Source: JALZOC01 sp031361295
Lineage (GTDB): Bacteria > Acidobacteriota > Vicinamibacteria > Vicinamibacterales > 2-12-FULL-66-21
Assembly: GCA_031361295.1 (NCBI GenBank)
Contig: JANMCN010000142.1
Span: forward strand, 1 to 31,401
Length of the DNA stretch: 31,401 bases
Reading direction: 5' to 3'
Shown here: positions 24,072 to 31,401 of the stretch, in pieces
Numbering within the stretch: the first letter of the stretch is position 1
Layout of the letters: every line of letters begins with the position of its first letter
Program-made: the position numbers and the translations under genes
Notes under the pieces: generated by a model
Told to the model about the DNA's origin: nothing
Seen by the model: only the letters and a program-made list of their open reading frames with translations
Database searches by the model: none

Positions 24072-25397
24072 ATGTCCGGCACCCTCGCATCGATCGACTA
24101 CGCCGTTCTGCAGCAGTGCATGCACTGCGGCATGTGCCTGCCGACCTGCCCGACCTACGACACGACGAAGCGGGAACGCAACAGTCCGCGCGGACGGATT
24201 GCGCTCATGCGCGCCATTGCGGACGGCGAACTGGCCGTGACCCGTGAGTTCGGCGAGGAAATGAGCTATTGCCTCGGCTGCCTCGCGTGCCAGACGGCGT
24301 GTCCCGCCGGAGTGGACTACGCGGAGCTCTTCGAAACCGCGCGGAACGACATCGAGACGCACGGCGCGCATCCGGGCCTGGAGCGGAAGGTGTGGCGCGC
24401 GCTGACGCTGCGCTTTCTCTTCATGCATCCGCGCGCGCTGCGCGCGGCGGGACGGCTGCTGCGCGTCTATCAGCGCTCGGGACTCGAGCGAGCCGTCCGC
24501 GCGACGGGCGTGCTGCGCGTCCTGCCGTCGGCGCTCGGCCGCCTCGAGCCGCAGGCGCCCCGGGTGGGCGCCGCATTTTCGAACCGTCTGATCGCGCCCG
24601 AGGAGGTCCCGGACGGCGCGACGCGATATCGGGTCGCGCTGCTGACCGGCTGCGTGCAGGATCTCGTGTTCGGGGACGTCAATCGCGACACCGCCGACGT
24701 GCTGCTGGCGAACGGCTGCGCCGTGCACACGCCGCCCGTGCAGCCCTGCTGCGGCTCCCTCCACGCGCACAACGGCGATCTGGACGGGGCGCGCATCCTG
24801 GCGCGGCGGATGATCGACCTGTTCCCGCCTGACCGATACGATGCGGTCATCACCAACGCCGGCGGGTGCGGCTCGCACCTGCGGCGCTATGGTCGCCTGC
24901 TGGCGGACGACCCGGCCTATGGCGACCGGGCGCGGGCCTGGGACCTGAAGCTGCGGGACATTCACGAATGGCTCGGGGCGATCGGCTGCCGTGCGCCCGG
25001 CGAGGCCGGCATGGCAGCGCCGGTGGTCGTCGCGTACCACGACTCCTGCCACCTGGTGCACGGCCAGAAGATCTCGCGGGAGCCGCGGGCCCTGCTGGCG
25101 ATGATTCCGGGGGTGACGCTGGTTCCGCTCGCCGAGTCCACCTGGTGCTGCGGTGCCGCGGGGGTGTATGCCATCACGCAGCCGCAACAGGCCGATCTGC
25201 TGCTCGCGCGCAAAGTGAGGCACGTCGCGGAGGCCGGCGCGTCGTGCGTCGCGACGGCGAATCCCGGGTGCCAGCTGCAGATTGCGCGGGGTCTCCAGGC
25301 GAGCGGCAGCGCCGTCCGCGTCGTGCACCCGGTCTCGCTCCTGGCCGCCGCCTACCGCGCGGGCGGTGCTGGCGTATCGCACCGCGATACGCGCTGA
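24072..25397 (+). CDS. glcF: GlcF-like iron-sulfur subunit
   Basis: Protein of 441 residues, the electron-transfer partner of the GlcD-like subunit. Two [4Fe-4S] ferredoxin motifs open the protein: C16, C19, C22, C26 (CMHCGMCLPTCP) and C67, C70, C73, C77 (CLGCLACQTACP). Two CCG domains follow: TGCVQD with PCCGSLHAHNGD and NAGGCGSHL, then YHDSCHLVHGQ with TWCCGAAGVY and NPGCQLQ. This is the full GlcF layout. Start at 24072 is 21 bases after the GlcD stop. A perfect nine-base stem-loop (25372-25392) is built into the last codons. The C-terminal GVSHRDTR comes from that stem and has no family counterpart. Confidence 0.88.
   Translation: MSGTLASIDYAVLQQCMHCGMCLPTCPTYDTTKRERNSPRGRIALMRAIADGELAVTREFGEEMSYCLGCLACQTACPAGVDYAELFETARNDIETHGAHPGLERKVWRALTLRFLFMHPRALRAAGRLLRVYQRSGLERAVRATGVLRVLPSALGRLEPQAPRVGAAFSNRLIAPEEVPDGATRYRVALLTGCVQDLVFGDVNRDTADVLLANGCAVHTPPVQPCCGSLHAHNGDLDGARILARRMIDLFPPDRYDAVITNAGGCGSHLRRYGRLLADDPAYGDRARAWDLKLRDIHEWLGAIGCRAPGEAGMAAPVVVAYHDSCHLVHGQKISREPRALLAMIPGVTLVPLAESTWCCGAAGVYAITQPQQADLLLARKVRHVAEAGASCVATANPGCQLQIARGLQASGSAVRVVHPVSLLAAAYRAGGAGVSHRDTR
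25372..25392 (+). terminator. Stem-loop at the end of the GlcF gene
   Basis: GCGTATCGC (25372-25380) and GCGATACGC (25384-25392) form a perfect nine-base stem with an ACC loop, ending three bases before the TGA. It is not followed by a T-run (TGATCAAAATT follows), so it may be a factor-dependent terminator, an RNA-stabilising end or a dispersed repeat. Confidence 0.4.
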
Positions 25398-25469
25398 TCA
25401 AAATTCGCGGTGTTTCTCACACAAATGTGGCCTACGAGGTCCCGGCTGACAAAACGCACGAATCCTCTC

Positions 25470-25499
25470 TTGCCAACCGACCCCTGCCGCGGATAGCAT
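25470..25499 (+). promoter_or_regulatory. Possible promoter of the TonB-dependent receptor gene
   Basis: TTGCCA (25470-25475) and TAGCAT (25494-25499) are separated by 18 bases. It would give a leader of about 125 bases before the receptor start. Both boxes deviate from consensus; tentative. Confidence 0.3.
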
Positions 25500-25629
25500 C
25501 CCGCAACCGATTACATCGGCGACAGAGACCCTGGTGACACGTTAGACGCATCGGCGTCCCCGGCGGTCTTCGACCGGGGCGGGTACGGCCGTTCATTTCG
25601 GTTCGCGTAGAAATTCAGGAGTGCAATCA

Positions 25630-28600
25630 ATGACGAGGATGCGGTTCGGGCGCGCAGCAGCGCTCGCGATGATGGCCCTGTGGATGGGCGTCGTCACTGC
25701 CAGTGCGCAGATCACGACCGGCACGGTTGCGGGGACGGTGAAGGACGCCCAGGGCGGCGTCGTTCCCGGCGCCACGGTGGTGCTGATCAGCCAGGCACGC
25801 GGAACGCGATCGGCCCCCGCGGTCACGAACGCGCAGGGGGACTACGTGCTCGCGAACGTGACACCCGACTCCTACACCGTCGAAGTGACGATGGAAGGAT
25901 TCAAGACCAGCAAGCGTTCGGACATCGCCGTGAGCGGCGGCGACCGCGTCGCGATTCCGGCGCTGACCCTCGAGGTCGGCGGCGCCGCGGAGACGGTCAA
26001 CGTGACGGCCGAGGCCCCGCTCGTGCAGTCTCAGAGCGGCGAGCGTTCGTTCGCCGTCACGACCGAGCAGATCGAGAACCTGCCGATCGCCCGCGGCAAC
26101 TTTACGAGCCTGACGCAGTTCACGCCGGGTGTCATGCCAGGCGGCGCGAGCGGTGAGGGGGCGCGCCTCGGCGGGACCGGCGTCGGCGCCAGCCAGAACA
26201 ACATCATGATGGACGGCGTCTCCGCCATGGACACGGGCAACAACGGCCAGATGCTCAGCATGAACATCGAGTCCATCGGCGAGGTGAAGATCCTGACGCA
26301 GGGCTACCAGGCCGAGTACGGCCGGTCGAGCGGCCTCCAGATCACGGCCGTCACCAAGAGCGGCACGAACCGCTATCGTGGCTCGGCGTACAGCGTCTTC
26401 ACCAACTCCGATTGGAACACCACGACCTGGGTCCGGCAGAAGAACGGCGACCCGACTCCGCACACGGATCAGAAGACGCTCGGGTACACCCTCGGTGGTC
26501 CCGTCGGCAAACCGGGCGGCTCGAACAAGCTCTTCTTCTTCTACGCCCACGAGTACCGGCCGACGACGAGCGCCATCAACAGCGGCAACACCATCCGTTT
26601 CCGGGTCCCCACCGCGCTCGAGCGTGCGGGGGACTTCTCGCAGAGCCTCGACAACAACGGCAACCCGATTCCGCCGCTCGCGGATCCGAATGGCGGCACC
26701 TTCCCGAACAGTCAGATTCCGGCCAATCGGCTCTACAACACCGGCGTCGCCATTCTGAATCGCTACCCGCTGCCCAACGTGACCCAGACCGCGGGGAAGA
26801 ACTACAACTACGAGGTCCAGCCGCCCACGGTCAAGGACCTCATCCAGCAGCCGGCCGTTCGCCTCGATTATCAGATGTCCGCAAAGCTGCGCGTCACGGG
26901 CAAGTACTCGGGCCAGCGCTCACGTCCGCTCGTGACACCCGGCCTCCTTCAGGGCTTCACCGACGTCAAGACCCCGTTCCCGTTCATCACCAACTATGCC
27001 GCGACGGTGAACTACACGATGAACCCGACGACGTTCATCGAAGGGACCTACGGGTTCATCCGGAACGAACTGACCGGCGGCAACGAGAACGGCGTGCTCG
27101 TCAACCCCTCGTCGAATCGGCTGAACGGGCTGGCCGACTTCCCGATGCTCTATCCGAACGCCGGCCTCGTCGATCCCCGCTACTATGCGAATGAGGTGCT
27201 GAACGCCGTCAGTCCCCCGTTCTGGGACGGGAAGAATCTGAACCTTCCGCCGAACTTCTCCTGGGGAGGGCGCATCGGCGCGCCGCCGCCGAACCAGCGC
27301 TACCCGGGATGGCTGAACATCAACCGGACGCAGGACGTGGCCGTCAGCCTGACCAAGGTCGTCAGCCGCCACACCGTCAAGGGTGGTTTCTACAACAACC
27401 ACAGCTTCAAGGCGCAGAATGTGGGCGGCACGCTGTTCCAGGGGAACGTAAACTTCGGCAACGACACGAACAATGCCCTCGACACGGGCTTCGGTTACGC
27501 GAATGCGGCGCTCGGGGTGTTCACCCAGTACCAGCAGGCGTCCCGGTTCGTCGAAGGCAGCATGATCTACAACAACACGGAGTTCTATCTGCAGGACAAC
27601 TGGAAGGTGACCAACCGGTTGACGCTCGACTACGGCATGCGCTTCACGCGCGAGCAGCCGCAGTACGACCAGTACCAGCAGATGTCGAACTTCTTCCCGC
27701 AGCAGTGGAATCCGGCGCAGGCGCCGACCTTCTACGTGGCGGGCTGCAGCAACGGCGCGGCCGTGTGTTCCGGCAACGTGCGCAATGCCATGGATCCCAG
27801 AACCGGCCAGATCCTGACCGTCCCCAATACGGCCAACACGCAGGCCGCCATCGGCACGCCGATTCCGAACTCTGGCAATCTGCTCAATGGCATCCGGCAG
27901 GCGGGTGACGGCATTGCGAAGACGGGATACACATTCCCGAAGCTCGTCATCGGACCACGGTTCGGCCTGGCGTACGACCTGACCGGGAGCCAGACCACGA
28001 TCTTCCGCGCGGGCGGCGGCTTGTATTACGATCGTCCCGACGGCAACACGATCTTCTCGATCCCCGGCAATCCGCCGATCGCGACGTCGCAGGATCTGCG
28101 CTACGGCCAGCTGCAGACCCTGGGGCAGGGCCTCAGCACGGTCGGCGTGGCGGGCATGACGATCTTCCAGTACGACGCCAAGGTCCCCGCGTCGTGGCAG
28201 TGGAACGCGGGTATCCAGAGGACGCTTCCCTGGGCGCTCGTCGCCGATGTCTCGTACGTGGGCACCCGCGGAGTGAACCGGATCAGCAACGCGCCGAATC
28301 TCAATGCCGTCGACTTCGGCGCCGCGTACCTGCCCCAGAACCAGGACCCGACGCGCGCGGGCGCGAGTGTCGTGCCTGGAGCCCTCGCGTATCCGGACAA
28401 CCAGCTGAGGGCCTACAAGGGTCTCGGCAACATCACCACGTACACGACGGACTTCTGGGACGAGTACCACTCGATCCAGACATCCCTGAACCGCCGTTTC
28501 CGGAACAGCTTCTCGGTGGGCTTCAATTACGCCTACGGGATCTCCTTCAAGGGCAACACCGGCCTGACGAAGCGGTACCAGCACGGGGCGGACGGGACGC

Positions 28601-29286
28601 TGTCGGTGCGAGCCGACCAGGCGGACTACGAAAAGCTGAACCAAACCCTGGACCGTCGTCCGCACATCATCAAGGCGAATGGCGTGTGGAGTCTGCCGAA
28701 GGTGCCGTCGAGTTTCGGGGGTGTCGCCGGATACCTCCTCAACGACTGGCAGCTCGCCGGCGTGCTCACGGCCGGATCGGCCGCGGCCTACGACCTCGGG
28801 TTCGGCTACCAGAACAACGGCGGCAGCGTGAACCTGACGGGCTCGCCGAACTATGGCGCGAGGATCGTCTATGTCGGGGATCCGGGCAACGGCTGCTCGA
28901 ACAACCAGTACGCACAGTTCAACGTGAACGCGGTGACGGGACCGCAGTACGGCAGCGTCGGACTCGAGTCCGGACGAAACATCCTGCGAGGATGCCCCGA
29001 CAAGCGCGTGGACCTGTCCCTGTCGAAGGACCTGCGCGTGGGCGGCAGCCGCCGCCTCGAGCTCCGCGCGGACGTGTTCAACGCGTTCAACGCGGTGATC
29101 ATCAACGGCCGGAACACCACGGTGACGTATGTGAGCCCGACGAACCTGACGGTCGTCAACAACCAGTTCAACGCCGACGGCAGCCTCAACACCTCGCGTG
29201 CGAAGCCGAACAACTCCGGCTTCGGGGCGGCGACCGGCGCGCAGGCGCTACGCAACGTGCAGCTGCAGCTTCGCTTCCAGTTCTAG
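25630..29286 (+). CDS. Oar-like TonB-dependent receptor with carboxypeptidase-regulatory domain
   Basis: Outer-membrane protein of 1218 residues. A GTG at 25621 is in frame but overlaps the AGGAG at 25617-25621; I use the ATG at 25630. Signal peptide MTRMRFGRAAALAMMALWMG ends at ASAQ. Residues about 28-105 are a carboxypeptidase-regulatory-like beta-sandwich (GTVAGTVKDAQGGVVPGATV, GDYVLANVTPDSYTVEVTMEGF). A plug domain (about 120-245) has IENLPIARGNF, DGVSAMDTGNNG and EYGRSSGLQITAVTKSGTN; the remainder is the long beta-barrel ending in aromatic LQLRFQF. Such receptors import or bind large sugars, peptides or other surface ligands with TonB energy; ligand is unknown. A strong terminator follows, and a second, decayed receptor end lies just beyond it. 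Confidence 0.92.
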   Translation: MTRMRFGRAAALAMMALWMGVVTASAQITTGTVAGTVKDAQGGVVPGATVVLISQARGTRSAPAVTNAQGDYVLANVTPDSYTVEVTMEGFKTSKRSDIAVSGGDRVAIPALTLEVGGAAETVNVTAEAPLVQSQSGERSFAVTTEQIENLPIARGNFTSLTQFTPGVMPGGASGEGARLGGTGVGASQNNIMMDGVSAMDTGNNGQMLSMNIESIGEVKILTQGYQAEYGRSSGLQITAVTKSGTNRYRGSAYSVFTNSDWNTTTWVRQKNGDPTPHTDQKTLGYTLGGPVGKPGGSNKLFFFYAHEYRPTTSAINSGNTIRFRVPTALERAGDFSQSLDNNGNPIPPLADPNGGTFPNSQIPANRLYNTGVAILNRYPLPNVTQTAGKNYNYEVQPPTVKDLIQQPAVRLDYQMSAKLRVTGKYSGQRSRPLVTPGLLQGFTDVKTPFPFITNYAATVNYTMNPTTFIEGTYGFIRNELTGGNENGVLVNPSSNRLNGLADFPMLYPNAGLVDPRYYANEVLNAVSPPFWDGKNLNLPPNFSWGGRIGAPPPNQRYPGWLNINRTQDVAVSLTKVVSRHTVKGGFYNNHSFKAQNVGGTLFQGNVNFGNDTNNALDTGFGYANAALGVFTQYQQASRFVEGSMIYNNTEFYLQDNWKVTNRLTLDYGMRFTREQPQYDQYQQMSNFFPQQWNPAQAPTFYVAGCSNGAAVCSGNVRNAMDPRTGQILTVPNTANTQAAIGTPIPNSGNLLNGIRQAGDGIAKTGYTFPKLVIGPRFGLAYDLTGSQTTIFRAGGGLYYDRPDGNTIFSIPGNPPIATSQDLRYGQLQTLGQGLSTVGVAGMTIFQYDAKVPASWQWNAGIQRTLPWALVADVSYVGTRGVNRISNAPNLNAVDFGAAYLPQNQDPTRAGASVVPGALAYPDNQLRAYKGLGNITTYTTDFWDEYHSIQTSLNRRFRNSFSVGFNYAYGISFKGNTGLTKRYQHGADGTLSVRADQADYEKLNQTLDRRPHIIKANGVWSLPKVPSSFGGVAGYLLNDWQLAGVLTAGSAAAYDLGFGYQNNGGSVNLTGSPNYGARIVYVGDPGNGCSNNQYAQFNVNAVTGPQYGSVGLESGRNILRGCPDKRVDLSLSKDLRVGGSRRLELRADVFNAFNAVIINGRNTTVTYVSPTNLTVVNNQFNADGSLNTSRAKPNNSGFGAATGAQALRNVQLQLRFQF

Positions 29287-29308
29287 AACCGCATCTGGCA
29301 GACGTGTC

Positions 29309-29342
29309 GAGCGGGCAGGGTCTTCCTGCCCGCTCTTTTTTT
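29309..29342 (+). terminator. Rho-independent terminator of the receptor gene
   Basis: GAGCGGGCAGG (29309-29319), loop GTCTT, CCTGCCCGCTC (29325-29335): a perfect 11-base stem followed directly by seven T (29336-29342). It begins 23 bases after the receptor stop. This is the clearest terminator in the window. Confidence 0.92.
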
Positions 29343-29439
29343 GGACGCCGCCCCCCGTTCGGCCGCCCCTGGGCCGCCCGCCACTCAGCCGGCTTTCCCT
29401 CCGGCCTTCGTGTCGTGTCTCGCAGTGCGAAACTGGAGC

Positions 29440-29926
29440 GCCTCAGCTACCAGAGCGCCGGGGGCAACGTGAATCTGACCGGTTCGCCGGACTATGCCGC
29501 CCGCATCGTCTATGTCGGCGATCCCGGAGAGGGATGCTCGACCGATCCCTACCGGCAGTTCAAGGTGGGCGCCGTCACAGGCCCGCAATACAACAGCGTC
29601 GGTCTGGAGTCCGGCAGGAACCTCCTGTCGAGCTGCCCCGACAAGACGGTGGATCTGTCGATCGTCCGGAACATCCGGGTGGGCGGCGGCCGTCAGCTGC
29701 AGTTGCGGCTCGACGCCTTCAACGCGTTCAACACCATCGTGATCAACAACCCGCGACACGACGATCAACTATGTGAGCCCGACGAATCTCACGATTCTGA
29801 ACTCGCAGACCCTGGCCGATGGTTCGATTGACCCGAACCGCACGGAGCCGCGCAACGCCGGCTTCGGCGCAGCCACCGGCGCGCAGGCCATGCGCAGGAT
29901 GCTGGCCGAAATCCGTCCAGTTCTAG
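29440..29926 (+). pseudogene. Decayed 3' end of a second TonB-dependent receptor
   Basis: The translated stretch repeats the last 160 or so residues of the receptor upstream: YQSAGGNVNLTGSPDYAAR, IVYVGDPGEGCS, VTGPQYNSVGLESGRN, SCPDKTVDLSIVRNIRVGG and LDAFNAFNTIVIN correspond to its barrel end with frequent substitutions. After about 29752 an extra C shifts the frame; the next frame continues YVSPTNLTILNSQTLADGS and NAGFGAATGAQAMR. A further two-base loss (ATCCGTCCAGTTCTAG against the expected ATCCGTTTCCAGTTCTAG) spoils the terminal IRFQF before the TAG at 29924-29926. No start, signal or plug domain precedes it; bases 29343-29439 show no recognisable coding. Substitutions are numerous, so it is more likely an old paralogue remnant than a fresh duplication. 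Confidence 0.85.
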
Positions 29927-29946
29927 GCGCGTTCGGTCGTGACGAG

Positions 29947-29975
29947 GGGGCAGGTCGTAGGCTGCCTCTTGTTTT
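29947..29975 (+). terminator. Degenerate terminator after the receptor remnant
   Basis: GGGGCAG (29947-29953) pairs with CTGCCTC (29962-29968) with one G-U, loop of eight, followed by TTGTTTT. It stands at the same distance after the remnant's stop as the terminator of the intact receptor gene, so it probably was its terminator. Confidence 0.6.
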
Positions 29976-30291
29976 CCCCCGTTCCTCTGTAAACGTTGAT
30001 CCGGGCGGCCGCGTATTCATGCGACGTCAGGTCGTCGCGTTGCGCATCGACTGGATACGATGTAGCCTACGGCTCCGCGAACGCCGACCCGTTCGGGAGC
30101 ACGACCCGAAGTGCGGCGGCGCGGCCGACAGCGCGCGCGTGGCACTCCTGATCCGCGATCCCGGACTCCGTCGGCGATACTCCTGCGTTCCTCACGGCTG
30201 CCTCTTCTGCGCACGCGGGAGAACGCTCGTGCGGAAGTCCGGGCGGGGAGGGCGCGAGTCTCGAGCAGAGCCGCGGCACGAGGGGAGAGAC
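29976..30291 (+). other. Intergenic leader before the last gene, no gene seen
   Basis: A 316-base stretch between the receptor remnant's terminator and the Gfo/Idh start. I find no coding similarity in either strand. TTGCGC (30040-30045) and TAGCCT (30063-30068), 17 bases apart, could be a weak promoter, which would give a leader of about 215 bases. AGGGGAG at 30281-30287 is the ribosome-binding site of the next gene. Confidence 0.4.
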
Positions 30292-31401
30292 ATGGAGAGC
30301 AGGCGCAAATTTCTACAGATGTCCGCGGCGGCACTGACGGCCGCGGCGGCGAAACCGCTGTTCGGCGCGGGCGTCCAGGGAGCGAACGACCGTGTCCGGA
30401 TGGCGATTATCGGCGCCGGCAACCGCGGAGGTCGTGTGTTCGACTCGCTGTCGCGGAACAAGGACTGCCAGTTCCTGGCGGCAGCCGAAGTCAACAAGGC
30501 GAAGCTCGATCAATGGATGACGCCCGCGCGCCAGACCTTCAACCTCAAAGTGGAGGGAGACTACCGGCGCATCCTGGACCGCAAGGACATCGACGCGGTG
30601 CTCATCGCCACGCCCGATCACTGGCACAGCCAGCAGCTCGTCGATGCCATTTCGGCCGGCAAGGACGTGTATTGCGAGAAGCCGGCCTCGAATACGATCC
30701 CGCGCATCAATGCCATGCTCGACGCGTACAAGAAGAGCAAGCAGGTCGTCCAGATCGGCACGCATCAGCGCAGCTGGGATCACTTCCAGGAGGCGAAGAG
30801 ATTCCTCGACGGCGGATCGCTCGGCACGATCAGCCATGTCGTCATCGTGCAGCCCGGCTCGTACGCGCGCGCCAAGGAAGCGGACGCGCCCGTGCCCGCC
30901 GGCCTGGACTGGGAAGGCTTCCAGGGGCCGGCTCCGCGCAAGCCCTTCAAGCCATCACGCCTCGGCTTCCGCGCCTGGTACGACTACGGCGGCGGCCTCG
31001 TCGCGGACTGGGGCGCCCATCACGTGGACGTGGCGCACTGGTTCATGAACGCCGACACCAAGGTGCCGGTGAGGACGACGGCGAACGGCGCGTTCTTCGC
31101 CGTGCCGAACGCCGACCCTGAACAGGTGCCTGACACGTTCTCCATCTCCTGGCAGTACGACGACTTCATCATGAGCTTCGCCAACGGTGAGGTGTACATG
31201 TCGGACGGGATCGAGAACTGGGGCGTGTTCTTTGTCGGCAATCGCGGTTCGCTGCAGGTGAACCGGCAGGGCTGGGCCGTGCGGCCGGTCGTGCCGCACG
31301 TGATTCGCAAACAGGGCCCCCCGCCGCCGCCGACGGCGGGAGGGGTCACGTTGGGGGCCGGCGGGGCGGCCATCGCGCCCGGCGGCGCCGGAGCACCGGG
31401 C
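30292..31401 (+). CDS. Tat-exported Gfo/Idh/MocA-family oxidoreductase (partial, runs off the end)
   Basis: The frame is open for 370 codons to the window edge with no stop. The ATG at 30292 follows AGGGGAG (30281-30287). A twin-arginine signal is evident (MESRRKFLQMSAAALTAAAA). The Rossmann part reads RMAIIGAGNRGG, then DAVLIATPDHWHSQQLVDAI and DVYCEKPASNTI with the catalytic Lys of the EKP motif; the second domain has DYGGGLVADWGAHHVDVAHWFM with its conserved Asp and His. Family members oxidise or reduce sugars with tightly bound NAD(P), and exported ones are linked to 3-keto-glycoside formation. Near the edge, a proline run and a Gly/Ala-rich insert (PPPPPTAGG onward) interrupts the C-terminal domain. 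It does not resemble the remnant at 4641-4934 enough to judge, since its own C-terminal end is not in the window. Confidence 0.88.
   Translation, partial: MESRRKFLQMSAAALTAAAAKPLFGAGVQGANDRVRMAIIGAGNRGGRVFDSLSRNKDCQFLAAAEVNKAKLDQWMTPARQTFNLKVEGDYRRILDRKDIDAVLIATPDHWHSQQLVDAISAGKDVYCEKPASNTIPRINAMLDAYKKSKQVVQIGTHQRSWDHFQEAKRFLDGGSLGTISHVVIVQPGSYARAKEADAPVPAGLDWEGFQGPAPRKPFKPSRLGFRAWYDYGGGLVADWGAHHVDVAHWFMNADTKVPVRTTANGAFFAVPNADPEQVPDTFSISWQYDDFIMSFANGEVYMSDGIENWGVFFVGNRGSLQVNRQGWAVRPVVPHVIRKQGPPPPPTAGGVTLGAGGAAIAPGGAGAPG

Noticed and set aside
22644..25382. A 912-codon open frame on the minus strand across the GlcD/GlcF genes
   Set aside because: Its sequence is rich in Arg, His, Pro and Gly with no domain, and it mirrors the codon pattern of the clear GlcD and GlcF genes; long antisense frames are expected at this GC content.
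26920..28665. A 581-codon minus-strand frame inside the TonB-dependent receptor gene
   Set aside because: Antisense shadow; the plus strand encodes a complete receptor with signal peptide and terminal aromatic residue.

Overview
The window (about 31.4 kb, GC-rich) looks like chromosomal DNA of an Acidobacteriota member, probably of the Vicinamibacteria type. This is inferred from gene content: a VWFA-related exported protein, an Oar-like TonB-dependent receptor with a carboxypeptidase-regulatory domain, haem-c beta-propeller dehydrogenases, DUF1080, ThuA, Gfo/Idh/MocA and CRTAC1/ASPIC-UnbV proteins, and Gly/Arg/Pro-rich linkers in many exported proteins. No 16S or marker gene is present to prove it. 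I see no tRNA, rRNA, CRISPR array, transposase or phage gene.

Layout. 1-1242 (+): 3' end of a 6-phosphofructokinase and a VWFA-related exported protein. 1249-3333 (-): a creatininase-family hydrolase downstream of a MetE-core-like protein. 3492-5750 (+): a Tat-exported TIM-barrel sugar isomerase/epimerase-like protein and a DUF1080 protein, with an antisense 3' remnant of a Gfo/Idh oxidoreductase between them. 5806-6837 (-): a LacI-type regulator. 6838-7474: a regulatory and debris region holding a palindromic operator candidate, a tandem heptanucleotide array, a frameshifted esterase remnant, and an extended -10 box inside a perfect inverted repeat. 7475-19776 (+): a probable ten-gene run, namely a cytochrome c/sugar dehydrogenase, a larger haem-c dehydrogenase with HEAT-like repeats, aldose 1-epimerase, SDR, NIPSNAP, metallo-beta-lactamase fold, ThuA, pentonate-type IlvD/Edd dehydratase and FAH-family hydrolase (nine proteins are clear). 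19792-22550 (-): overlapping CRTAC1 and TPR genes. 22668-25397 (+): GlcD-like and GlcF-like subunits. 25630-29286 (+): an Oar-like receptor with a strong terminator, followed by a second, decayed receptor 3' end. 30292-end (+): a Tat-exported Gfo/Idh/MocA oxidoreductase cut by the window edge.

How the genes may work together. The strongest functional reading is a non-phosphorylative oxidative sugar route. Periplasmic PQQ-type/haem dehydrogenases with a mutarotase would oxidise an aldose. An [Fe-S] aldonate dehydratase makes a 2-keto-3-deoxy-aldonate, an SDR oxidises it to a diketo acid, and an FAH-fold hydrolase cleaves that to pyruvate plus a 2-hydroxyacid: glycolate from a pentose, or lactate from a 6-deoxyhexose. 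The neighbouring GlcD/GlcF pair is the expected enzyme for oxidising glycolate or D-lactate. The substrate and the order of steps are inference. A second theme is 3-keto-glycoside chemistry (DUF1080, TIM-barrel isomerase, ThuA, Gfo/Idh).

The region also shows turnover. Three gene remnants each keep only the 3' end of the ancestral gene, and two heptanucleotide arrays and several strong stem-loops lie between genes.
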